From Bacillota bacterium (GTDB lineage Bacteria > Bacillota > Sulfobacillia > JAIMAT01), in the NCBI GenBank assembly GCA_029961055.1, contig JASBVM010000009.1, forward strand, positions 1 through 64,000: DNA of 64,000 bases. Direction: 5' to 3'. Both the position numbers and the translations under genes were made by a program. The notes beneath the pieces are model-generated. The model was not told the origin of the DNA. It did not search any database and saw nothing but the letters and a program-made list of their open reading frames with translations. Shown here piece by piece: positions 28,491-36,118 of this stretch (position 1 is the stretch's first letter; each line of letters starts with the position of its first letter).

Positions 28491-28829
28491 TTATCCCTTC
28501 TCGCTCTTCCCGAGGAGTTCGCCGATCCGCCGGGCCAGCTCCTCCTTCTTGCGGAAGCCTTCCAGCCGCGCGATCTCCTGCCCCTGGCGGAAGACCAGGA
28601 GGGTGGGAACGTTCTTCACCCCGTAGACCATGGCGCTGACCGGGTTCTCGTCGACGTTGAGGCGGAAGATCTTCAGGTCGGGGCGCTCCTCGGCCAGCCG
28701 GCCGATCTCGGGTTGGAGCGCCAGGCACGGCCTGCACCAGGGCGCCCAGAACTCGACCACCGTCACCAGCTCGCAGTGGTAGACCTGCTCCGCGAAGGTG
28801 AAATCGCTCAACTCGGCCAGCTCGCCCAT
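28491..28829 (-). CDS. Thioredoxin family protein (WCRPC active site)
   Basis: A 112-residue thioredoxin fold. The active site is FWAPWCRPCLAL, with Arg in place of the usual Gly of WCGPC, which should shift the redox potential. The cis-Pro loop NVPTLLVFRQGQEI is kept. The ATG at 28829 follows AAGGAGGG with eight bases. First gene of the hemL operon. It may be a general disulfide reductase or serve a client in this operon. Confidence 0.93.
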   Translation of the reverse strand: MGELAELSDFTFAEQVYHCELVTVVEFWAPWCRPCLALQPEIGRLAEERPDLKIFRLNVDENPVSAMVYGVKNVPTLLVFRQGQEIARLEGFRKKEELARRIGELLGKSEKG

Positions 28830-29355
28830 CCTCCTAGCCCTCCTTTCCGCCTCTCCAGGCTTGCGGCCGGTATTCGACGGTCGCGAGCGGCCGCCCTGCT
28901 GGAACGGTATGTTGCCCGCAGCCACCTCCTGGAATTCGTCCCGCAACCTGGTCTCCGGCCCAGCGCCTCTCCCTCGGGCAGGCGGGGGTCGCTCCGAGGC
29001 GCCGCTTCGGGCGGCTCGCGCAGGTGAACCGCAAGCGCGAAGGGGGAACGAGGCGATACCGCGGGTGGCGGACCGCCGCCTCCGAAGCTGGCTCGCTGGA
29101 GGCGCGCCGGAAACGCCAGCCGACACCGGAAGCCCGCGCCGATCGGCTCTTCCCCCGGCGGGCGCCGTTGCCCGTCCCGTGCGGTGGCGAACGGGACGTT
29201 GCCCGCGGCAGGGGGAGCCCTTCCTTCGTTGCCTTGCCGGTCGCCGGCTCCGCACCCCGGCCAAGCCCCGGCGAATAACCTGCCACCACCGGCAGCACCA
29301 CCCGTGCGGAGAGCCGGCCGGCACCGCTGCCGGAGCTGGAGGTGGGGGTGGAGCG
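28830..29355. other. Non-coding region with paired repeats, unidentified
   Basis: A divergent gap of 526 bp between trx (minus) and a phosphatase-like gene (plus). No ORF with a site was found. It contains GTTGCCC three times (28911, 29167, 29198 on plus). The last two flank a perfect 7-bp inverted repeat (29174-29180 with 29191-29197, 10-nt loop). A longer imperfect direct repeat of 21 bp occurs at 28902 and 29189 (about 17 matches). This could be a structured leader RNA or regulator sites. I could not match it to a riboswitch, T-box, RNase P, SRP or 6S RNA. Confidence 0.35.
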
Positions 29356-30720
29356 ATGCGCATCCGCCGCGTGCTGATCCTCGATCTCTCCGGCGTGCCC
29401 GTCCGCGCGCTGGACGAAGGCTGGGCGCCCAACCTGGCTCGTCTTGCCTCAGCCGGCGACCGGCGCCGGCTTAGGCCTCCCTTCCCCTCGGCCGCCTCCA
29501 CCTTCCATGCGACGCTGGTGACGGGGCGACCCACCCGGCTCCACGGCATCGTCGCCGACGCCTTCTACGACCGCGACCTGATGCGCCCCATCACCTGGGC
29601 CAATTCGGCGCGGCTCCTGCAGGCCCCGCCGCTCTGGAGCTGGGAGGGCGGCGGGCGGCTGTGCGTGGCCACCCTCTTCTGGTCCAACTCCTGGGGGGCC
29701 AGCGCCGACGCGGTGGTCGCCCCGCCGCTCCCCAGCGCCCCCTGGGCCAGCGACAGCCCGCCGGTGGGTTGTTCCACCCAGCCGGAGGAGCTCTCCGAGG
29801 CGCTCACCCGCGCGGTCGGTCCGCTCAGCTCCGACGACTGGTGGGGACCCCAGGCGGGGCTCCGTGCCGCGCGCTGGACCATGGCCGCCATCGGCCGCCT
29901 GCTGGAGTGGCGGCGGCCGCACGTCCTCCTGGCCTACCTGCCCCAGGCCGGCCATACCGCGCGTCGCCTCGGCCCGGAGAGCGCCGAGGCCAGGGCGGCG
30001 GTGACCCGTCTCGACCGCGAGGTGGGCCGGCTGCTGGCCGAGCTCGACCACCGGGGCACCCTCGCCTCCACCGCCGTCCTCGCCCTCTCCGGCCGCGCCA
30101 TCCGCCCGGTCTCGCGCCCGGTGCCGCTCAACCGCTTCCTGCGCGAGGCCGGCCTCCTGGCGGTCCGCCGCTCCGGCGGCCGGCTCTACCTCGACCTGGG
30201 GAGAAGCGCCGCCTTCGCGGTCTGCGACCAGCAGGTGGCCCACATCTACCTCCAGGGGGCACGCGCGACCGACGTCCGGCATGCCCTGGAGTCGCTCCCC
30301 GGCGTCGCCGCCCTGCTGGAGGAAGCGGACCTGCGCGCGCTGGACGCGGACCACCCGCGATCCGGCGACCTGGTCGCCATCGCCGAGGCGGGCGCCTGGT
30401 TCCCCTACGACTGGTGGGACCGGCCCGAGGAGGCCCCGCCGGTGGCGCGGCGCGTGGAGCCGACGGGGAAGCCGGGGGTCGACCCGCTGGAGCTCCTGGC
30501 CGGCCCGGAAGGGGTCCCCCTGGACCGGACGGTGCTGCGCGGCTCCTTCGGCTCCCTGGCCGACAGCCCCGAGCAGGGGTGGCTGGTCAGCTCCCGGCCC
30601 CTTCCCCGGCAGGTGGAGAGCGAGGAGATCGGCGCCGACGAGGTGGCCGCCGTCCTGGCCGCCTGGCTCGGCCTTCAGCCCGAGCACGAGCTCGCCCGGG
30701 CCGGGATCCACCCGGCCTGA
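29356..30720 (+). CDS. Alkaline-phosphatase-fold protein, metal site degenerate
   Basis: A 454-residue protein resembling type I phosphodiesterase / nucleotide pyrophosphatase members of the alkaline phosphatase superfamily. The N-terminus RRVLILDLSGVPVRALD and the stretch FPSAASTFHATLVTGRPTRL (with a Thr or Ser nucleophile and HGIVADAFYD after it) fit the family. LLAYLPQAGHTARRLGPES lacks the usual Asp, and the expected D-H metal motif reads VLALSGRA. It may therefore be inactive or use another chemistry. ATG at 29356 after GGTGGGGGTGGAG. Monocistronic as far as seen. Confidence 0.7.
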   Translation: MRIRRVLILDLSGVPVRALDEGWAPNLARLASAGDRRRLRPPFPSAASTFHATLVTGRPTRLHGIVADAFYDRDLMRPITWANSARLLQAPPLWSWEGGGRLCVATLFWSNSWGASADAVVAPPLPSAPWASDSPPVGCSTQPEELSEALTRAVGPLSSDDWWGPQAGLRAARWTMAAIGRLLEWRRPHVLLAYLPQAGHTARRLGPESAEARAAVTRLDREVGRLLAELDHRGTLASTAVLALSGRAIRPVSRPVPLNRFLREAGLLAVRRSGGRLYLDLGRSAAFAVCDQQVAHIYLQGARATDVRHALESLPGVAALLEEADLRALDADHPRSGDLVAIAEAGAWFPYDWWDRPEEAPPVARRVEPTGKPGVDPLELLAGPEGVPLDRTVLRGSFGSLADSPEQGWLVSSRPLPRQVESEEIGADEVAAVLAAWLGLQPEHELARAGIHPA

Positions 30721-30942
30721 AACGGCCCATGCCGGAGAGCGCCCGCGCTCGCACGACCGAGACCGGATGCGTGCGGGCCATGTCCGGTCCCGTTGGTGAC
30801 CCGTCATCGTGGTGGAAAACCTCTCACCGGCCCGCGCTTCCCTGACCAAATTCGACCTTCGCGGCTACAGTAGGGGTGGCAGCCGGATTCCACCGCTGCC
30901 GGATCTTCGGTCCTCGGTTCGAGTGGGAAGGAGGTGTCGAAG

Positions 30943-31212
30943 ATGCTCGGTGTGTACGGTTGGATCGCCGTCATCGTGGTCGGCCTGGTGGTCGGCTGGC
31001 TGGTGGGCAGCTACGCCCTTCCCAACAAGGAGTATCCGGCCGGCTGGGTCGGCTATCTGGCAGCCGGCCTGGTGGGCGGCGTGGGGGGCGGCTGGATCCC
31101 CGGCAACTGGGGCTGGACGCTGGACCATGCCAACATGATCGCCGCCATCGTCGTCGCGGCCGTCCTGACCTACGTCGTCGGGCTCTTCGGCAAGGCGAAG
31201 GCCAGCACCTGA
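30943..31212 (+). CDS. GlsB/YeaQ/YmgE family small membrane protein
   Basis: An 89-residue, Gly-rich membrane protein with three hydrophobic segments (about 5-25, 37-58, 65-83), matching the transglycosylase-associated (GlsB/YeaQ) family pattern: GWIAVIVVGLVVGWLVG, GYLAAGLVGGVGGGWIPG and MIAAIVVAAVLTYVV. Function is not established. ATG at 30943 with AAGGAGG eight bases upstream. A perfect hairpin follows at 31304. Confidence 0.75.
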   Translation: MLGVYGWIAVIVVGLVVGWLVGSYALPNKEYPAGWVGYLAAGLVGGVGGGWIPGNWGWTLDHANMIAAIVVAAVLTYVVGLFGKAKAST

Positions 31213-31248
31213 GCCTTTCCGCCAGGACAGCCGGTGACCGGAAGCGAG

Positions 31249-31299
31249 CGATTCGTCGGGTCTGATTCCTTCGTCGGGTCTGATTCCTTCATCGGATGA
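31249..31299 (+). repeat. Short tandem repeat, 18-bp unit
   Basis: One partial and two full copies of GATTCCTTCGTCGGGTCT (the last diverged) in tandem, between the GlsB-like gene and its hairpin. The role is unknown. Confidence 0.6.
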
Positions 31300-31303
31300 G
31301 CGC

Positions 31304-31332
31304 GTGCGGGGAGCCGGGGAGGCTCCCCGCAC
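31304..31332 (+). terminator. Hairpin after the GlsB-like gene
   Basis: A perfect 12-bp stem (31304-31315 with 31321-31332), 5-nt loop, no T run. Confidence 0.6.
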
Positions 31333-31470
31333 CGCTTCGCATGCCCGGCGCCCCGCCTTGCAGCCAGGCCCCCGCGGTCCCGTCGGACGGGCCTCGCGCG
31401 CCGTCTTTGGGCCGTGCCACAGGGCCGCCCCAGGAAAATCCCGGTTATCATGGGCGTCGGAGGTGAGTCC

Positions 31471-33297
31471 GTGCCCAGCTTCGAACAGTACTTCGCCATC
31501 CGGCGCATGGCCGGCGCCGCCTTCAGCGCCGACGGCCGCGATCTGCTCTACGCCATCGACACCAGCGGCCAGTTCAACCTGTGGCGGCACCCCCTGGAGG
31601 GAGGCTGCCCCGAACAGCTGACCGCCTTCGACCGCGGGACCGTACGGATGTTCGCAGTCTCCCGGGATGCGCGGCACCTGGCGCTCCTGGTCGACCAGGA
31701 CGGGGACGAGCGCTACCAGGTCTACCTCCTCCCCGCCGAGGGCGGGTGGCCGCGGCGGCTGACCCCGCGCGACGACGTCCAGTACCTCTTCACCCCCGGG
31801 GCCTTCTCCCCGGACGGCCGGCGGCTGGCCTACGCCGGCACCGAGAGCCGTCCCACCGACATGGAGCCGCTGGTGGCGGAGCTGGAGACGGGCGCGACGC
31901 GGCCGGTGGCGAGCGCGCCCGGGCGGAACCGTTACCCGGTCGGCTGGTCCCCCGACGGCTCGCAGCTCCTCGTCCTCGACCAGGAAGGGAACACGCAGGC
32001 GAACCTCTACCTGGTCCGCCCGGAGGATCCCGAGGCCGAGCCCCAGCTCCTGACGCCGCACGAGGGCGAGGCGATCTACAGCCCGGGTCCGTGGAAGAAA
32101 GACGGCTCCGGCTTCTTCCTTCTCACCAACCAGGAGCGCGAGTTCACCGGCCTCGCCTTCTACCACCTGGCGGAGCGGCGCATGGAGTGGCTGGCCACGC
32201 CGGACTGGGACGTGGAGGAGGTGGCGCTGGGCGCCGACGAGCGCCACCTGGCCTACACGGTGAACGAGGCCGGCGTCAGCCGCCTCCACGTGCTCGACTT
32301 GGCCGCAGGGGAGGAGCTGGACCTCCCGCCCATCCCCCAGGGCGTCATCCGCAGCCTGGACGCCTCGCCGCGCAGGGGCTCGGTCCAGCTCAGCTTCCTC
32401 CTGGCGCGAGGAAGCCAACCCGCCGACGCCTACCTGCTCGACGTCCCGGAGGGCGAGCTCCGCCGCCTCACCCGGAACCACCTGGGCGGCCTGCGCCGCT
32501 CCGATCTGGTCGAGCCGGAGCTGGTCCACTTCACCAGCTTCGACGGCCGCGAGATCCCGGCCTGGCTCTACCGGCCGCGGGCGGCGGAGGGGGGGCGGCG
32601 GGCGGCGGCGCTGCTCTCGATCCACGGCGGTCCGGAGAGCCAGGAGCGGCCGCTCTACATGTACGGCGGCCTCTACCAGGTCCTCCTCGACCGCGGCATC
32701 GCGGTGCTGGCGCCCAACATCCGCGGCTCCACCGGCTACGGCAAGAGCTACCAGAAGCTGATCCACCGCGACTGGGGCGGCGGGGAGCTGCGCGACCTGG
32801 AGGCGGCCGTCCGCTGGCTGCGCGGCCAGCCGTGGGTCGACCCTGCGAGGATCGGCGTCTTCGGCGGGAGCTTCGGCGGCTTCGCCACCCTCTCGTGCGT
32901 CACGCGGCTCCCGGAATACTGGGCGTGCGGCGTCTCGCTGATGGGCCCCTCCAACCTGGTCACCTTCACCCGCGCCGTCCCGCCCAGCTGGAGGAAGGAG
33001 ATGGCCAACTGGGTCGGCGACCCCGACGAGGACCGGGAGATGCTCCTGGAGCGCTCCCCCATCACCTACGTCGACCGGGTCCGCTGCCCCATGCTGATCA
33101 TCCAGGGGGCGCAGGACTTCCGCGTGGTCAAGTCCGAGTCCGACCAGATGGTGGAGGCGCTCCGCGGCCGCGGGCTGGAGGTGGAGTACCGGGTCTTCGA
33201 GGACGAGGGGCACGGTTTCACCCGGCGCTCCAACCAGGAGAAGGCGTACCGCGAGGTGGTCGACTTCCTGGTGAGGCACCTGGTTGCGCAGGGCTGA
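31471..33297 (+). CDS. S9 family peptidase (prolyl oligopeptidase type)
   Basis: A 608-residue cytoplasmic-type serine peptidase. The N-terminal beta-propeller (about 1-340) has TolB-like repeats such as FSPDGRRLAYAG and WSPDGSQLLVLD. The C-terminal alpha/beta-hydrolase (about 355-605) has SIHGGPESQ, the nucleophile in FGGSFGGFA, the Asp in IIQGAQDFRV and the His in VFEDEGHGF. It likely cleaves short peptides or acyl-peptides. The start is taken as GTG at 31471, seven bases after GGAGG; an ATG at 31450 is less well placed. Confidence 0.92.
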   Translation: MPSFEQYFAIRRMAGAAFSADGRDLLYAIDTSGQFNLWRHPLEGGCPEQLTAFDRGTVRMFAVSRDARHLALLVDQDGDERYQVYLLPAEGGWPRRLTPRDDVQYLFTPGAFSPDGRRLAYAGTESRPTDMEPLVAELETGATRPVASAPGRNRYPVGWSPDGSQLLVLDQEGNTQANLYLVRPEDPEAEPQLLTPHEGEAIYSPGPWKKDGSGFFLLTNQEREFTGLAFYHLAERRMEWLATPDWDVEEVALGADERHLAYTVNEAGVSRLHVLDLAAGEELDLPPIPQGVIRSLDASPRRGSVQLSFLLARGSQPADAYLLDVPEGELRRLTRNHLGGLRRSDLVEPELVHFTSFDGREIPAWLYRPRAAEGGRRAAALLSIHGGPESQERPLYMYGGLYQVLLDRGIAVLAPNIRGSTGYGKSYQKLIHRDWGGGELRDLEAAVRWLRGQPWVDPARIGVFGGSFGGFATLSCVTRLPEYWACGVSLMGPSNLVTFTRAVPPSWRKEMANWVGDPDEDREMLLERSPITYVDRVRCPMLIIQGAQDFRVVKSESDQMVEALRGRGLEVEYRVFEDEGHGFTRRSNQEKAYREVVDFLVRHLVAQG

Positions 33298-33330
33298 GCG
33301 CGGCTCCGGCAGCCCGCGCGGGCGCCGGGA

Positions 33331-33366
33331 GGTGAGGCGGCGGGCCGCGCGGCCCGCCGCCTCACC
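33331..33366. terminator. Bidirectional hairpin between convergent genes
   Basis: A perfect 16-bp stem (33331-33346 with 33351-33366) with a GCGC loop between the S9 peptidase (plus) and the Nudix gene (minus). No T run on either side. Confidence 0.65.
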
Positions 33367-33411
33367 GTCTTCCGGAGTCCCGGGCGGCGGGGTCTTCGGG
33401 CGGCGGGGCCC

Positions 33412-33909
33412 TCAGGCCGGGGGCGGCTCGAGGCCCAGCCGCAGCAGGGCCTTCCGGATCGCCTCCCGGTCGTCGGGCCCCACCGCCAGCGCGGGGTCGC
33501 CGGGGTCGAGCCAGGCCAGCTCGGTCAGCTCGCCTTCCTGGGGGTGGAGCGGCCCGTCGCCGGGCACCTCGACCAGGAAGTAGTACCGGAGCGAGTGGAA
33601 GGCATGGTCGAAGAAGCTGACGTACCCCTCCGCGAAGTGCACGGGCTCGAGCAGGCGCGGGCGGAGGCCCGACTCTTCCTCGAACTCGCGTTCAAGCCCT
33701 TCCGCCAGGCTCTCCCACGGCTCCACGCCGCCCCCGGGCAGTTCCCAGCGCCCGGTGAAGACCGAGCGGCCCAGGAGGACCCGCCCCTCCACCACCGCCA
33801 CGCCGTAGGCGGCCGGGCGCCAGCGCACCTGTTCGGCGGGGAAGCTGCGCGGCTCGCCGCGCACGGTGGGGCAGACGATCTGGCGGCGGGGCGGGCGGAT
33901 CCGTGCCAA
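33412..33909 (-). CDS. Nudix hydrolase
   Basis: A 165-residue Nudix protein. The box is GGGVEPWESLAEGLEREFEE followed by ESGL, matching Gx5Ex7REUxEExGU. It hydrolyses a nucleoside diphosphate linked to another moiety; the substrate is not evident. The start is TTG at 33909, eight bases after GGAGG and three bases after the WrbA-like gene stop, so the two form an operon. Confidence 0.9.
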   Translation of the reverse strand: MARIRPPRRQIVCPTVRGEPRSFPAEQVRWRPAAYGVAVVEGRVLLGRSVFTGRWELPGGGVEPWESLAEGLEREFEEESGLRPRLLEPVHFAEGYVSFFDHAFHSLRYYFLVEVPGDGPLHPQEGELTELAWLDPGDPALAVGPDDREAIRKALLRLGLEPPPA

Positions 33910-33912
33910 CGC

Positions 33913-34533
33913 TCAGTCCTCCGCTTCGCTCCCGGCCAGGAGCCGGCGGCTGACGCGGATCACCCGGCGCGCCAGGTAGCGCGCCGCCTGTTCCGCCGCC
34001 TCGGGGACGGGCCGGTCCGGCCGGGCGGTGACGCTGACACCGTAGGGGTTGCCGCCCGCGGCGAAGACCGCCTGGTCGGTGTAGCCGGGCGGCACCAGGA
34101 TGCAGCCCCAGTGGTGGAAGACGTTGTAAAGGGCGAGGAGGGTGCTCTCCTGCCCGCCGTGGTCGTTGGAGGCGCTGGTGAAGCCCGCCGCCACCTTGTC
34201 CGCCAGCTTCCCCCGGGCCCAGAGCGGCCCCGTGGTGTCGATGAACTGCTTCAGTTGCGAGGCCACGTTGCCGAAGCGGCTGGGCGTGCCGAAGAGGTAG
34301 GCGTCCGCCCACTCCAGGTCGTCATACCCCGCCTCCGGCACCTCTCGGGTCGCCTCCAGGTGGGCGCGCCAGGCGGGGTTGGCGTCGATGGCCGCGTCGG
34401 GCGCCAGCTCGTGCACCTTGCGGAGACGGACCTCCGCCCCTTCCTCCCGCGCCTCTGCCTCGGCCGCCGTGGCCAGACGGTGGATGGTGCCGGTCGAACT
34501 GTAGTAGATGATGGCGAGACGGACCGCTCGCAT
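33913..34533 (-). CDS. WrbA-like NAD(P)H:quinone oxidoreductase
   Basis: A 206-residue flavodoxin-fold protein of the WrbA group. It shows the FMN phosphate loop IIYYSSTGTIHRLA, FGTPSRFGNVASQLKQFIDTTG and TSASNDHGGQESTL, and GNPYGVSVTA. It would reduce quinones by two electrons and protect against semiquinone stress. The ATG at 34533 (Met-Arg-Ala-Val) is chosen; an open frame adds 18 residues to 34587 with no support. Operon with the Nudix gene. Confidence 0.92.
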   Translation of the reverse strand: MRAVRLAIIYYSSTGTIHRLATAAEAEAREEGAEVRLRKVHELAPDAAIDANPAWRAHLEATREVPEAGYDDLEWADAYLFGTPSRFGNVASQLKQFIDTTGPLWARGKLADKVAAGFTSASNDHGGQESTLLALYNVFHHWGCILVPPGYTDQAVFAAGGNPYGVSVTARPDRPVPEAAEQAARYLARRVIRVSRRLLAGSEAED

Positions 34534-34765
34534 GCTGGGTGTATCGCCTCCCGGACCCCCATGGTAGCGCAACCCGCTCCACGTCAAGCCGCGGCCGGAT
34601 GAAGCCGGTCACCGCCCGTCTTCGACCCCTCGGTAGCCAGGTGGGGCCGTCCCCCTCGCCGTATCCCGGGATCGGGAGACCTGCGGCATCTGCTCCCGGC
34701 TCCCGGGTCGGCTTCCGCCCCGGCCCGGCGACCGGGGGATCGGGAGGAAGGGGAGGGGAGAGTCC

Positions 34766-35677
34766 TTGCAGCCGGTGGGGATCGTCGTCGACTCCAGCAG
34801 CGACCTGCCGCGGACGGCGCTGGAGGAGCGCGGGATGGAGTCCGCGCCCATCGTGGTCATCCTCGACGGCCAGGAGGTGGAGGTGGGCCCCGAGCTGGAG
34901 GTGGCCCGCTTCGCCCGCCGGCTCGCCGCCACCCCGTTGGAGCGGGTGAGCACCTCCGGCGTCAACGTCGAGGCCTGGAGCGCCGCCGTGGAACGGCTCC
35001 GGCGGCAGGGCGCGGGCGCGGTCCTCCTCCTCGCCCTCGCCTCCCGGCTGAGCGTCACCCACCGCAGCGCCCTGGCCGCCGCCGAACTGGCGGAACCCTT
35101 CCCCGTCCGGGTGGTGGACGCGGGCACGGCTTCCTGCGGGCTGGCCGCGCTGGCGCTGGGCGCGGCGCGATGGGCGGCGGCGGGCGCCAGCCTGGAGAGG
35201 CTGGAACGGTGGACGGCGGAGGCGACCGGGCGGACGCGGACGGTGGTGGCCAGCACGGAGACCCGGCTTCTTCGCCACATCGGCCGCCTGGACGCCGGGG
35301 AGGGCGAGGGGCGCGGGGGCGACCCGGAGAAGGCCCGCTACGTCCTCCTGGAGATCGGCCAGCGGATCCGCCCCGTCGGGGTGGCCCGGGACGAGGCGGA
35401 GGCGGCGGAGCGGATGGTGGAACTCCTCCGCCCGAGCTGGGTGGAGGGAGCGCCGGAGCCGGGCGGCTGGCAACTGGTGGCGGCGCACGCCGGCAACCGG
35501 CCGGCCGCCGACCGGCTGGAGCGGCTGCTCGACCGGGAGCCAGGCCTCGCGGGGCGCTCCGACCTCTTCCGCATCGACGGCGCCCCCATCCTCGCCCTCC
35601 TCTCCCGTTCGCTGGACGGCTTCGGCCTGGGACTGGCCCCGCGGCCGGAGCTCCCCGCAGGCGGCCCGGGCGTATGA
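34766..35677 (+). CDS. DegV family fatty-acid-binding protein
   Basis: A 303-residue DegV/FakB-like protein. N-terminal GIVVDSSSDLP is the family start, followed by VSTSGVNVEAW (usually TSQP/TSGP) and VVDAGTASCGLAALALG. FakB proteins hold a fatty acid for FakA kinase, but no fakA is nearby. TTG start at 34766 after GGGGAGGGGAGAG. First of a plus-strand run with a small membrane protein, the M1 peptidase and another membrane protein. Confidence 0.87.
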   Translation: MQPVGIVVDSSSDLPRTALEERGMESAPIVVILDGQEVEVGPELEVARFARRLAATPLERVSTSGVNVEAWSAAVERLRRQGAGAVLLLALASRLSVTHRSALAAAELAEPFPVRVVDAGTASCGLAALALGAARWAAAGASLERLERWTAEATGRTRTVVASTETRLLRHIGRLDAGEGEGRGGDPEKARYVLLEIGQRIRPVGVARDEAEAAERMVELLRPSWVEGAPEPGGWQLVAAHAGNRPAADRLERLLDREPGLAGRSDLFRIDGAPILALLSRSLDGFGLGLAPRPELPAGGPGV

Positions 35678-35734
35678 GGCGGTGCCAAGAGGGGAAGGGC
35701 TTCCGGATGCAGGGAGGGATGGAGCACGGGCTCC

Positions 35735-36085
35735 GTGGCGCGCTGGCTGATCGCGGCCCTGCTCCTGCTGGCGGGCGCCGTGCTGGTCCTCGTCTGGGGC
35801 GGCCGGTACGAGGCGGCGGCGGCCCACTGGGCGAACCAGCTCTATGGGAGTCCGGGCAGCCAGCAGGCGGCGCGCGCCCTGGCGCAGATGGAGATCGCCC
35901 GCATCCGCTACCTCACCCGGGAGGTGAGCACGGTGGCGCTGACCCTGGCCGCGCTCTGGCTCCTCCTGCGGGCGCCCGCCGCCTGGTTCGAAGCGCTGGA
36001 CCCACGGCTGGAGCGGTGGGTGGGCCGGACGGGGAAGCGGGCTCGCGAGCGCTTCCTCGTCCGGCCAGGAGATCGCCGCGAGTGA
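35735..36085 (+). CDS. Small membrane protein of unknown function
   Basis: A 116-residue protein with two hydrophobic helices (about 4-22 and 64-83), an Ala/Gln-rich segment between them and a basic tail. Not recognised. GTG start at 35735 with a weak site. It lies 57 bp after degV and just before the M1 peptidase. Confidence 0.6.
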   Translation: MARWLIAALLLLAGAVLVLVWGGRYEAAAAHWANQLYGSPGSQQAARALAQMEIARIRYLTREVSTVALTLAALWLLLRAPAAWFEALDPRLERWVGRTGKRARERFLVRPGDRRE

Positions 36086-36118
36086 GTCGAAGGGGCTGAG
36101 CCTTGGAGGGAGACGATC

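Noticed and set aside
29041-29100. T-box-like GGGTGG/ACCGC string on the plus strand
   Set aside because: Spacing and flanking stems do not match a T-box antiterminator, and the downstream gene is not amino-acid related.
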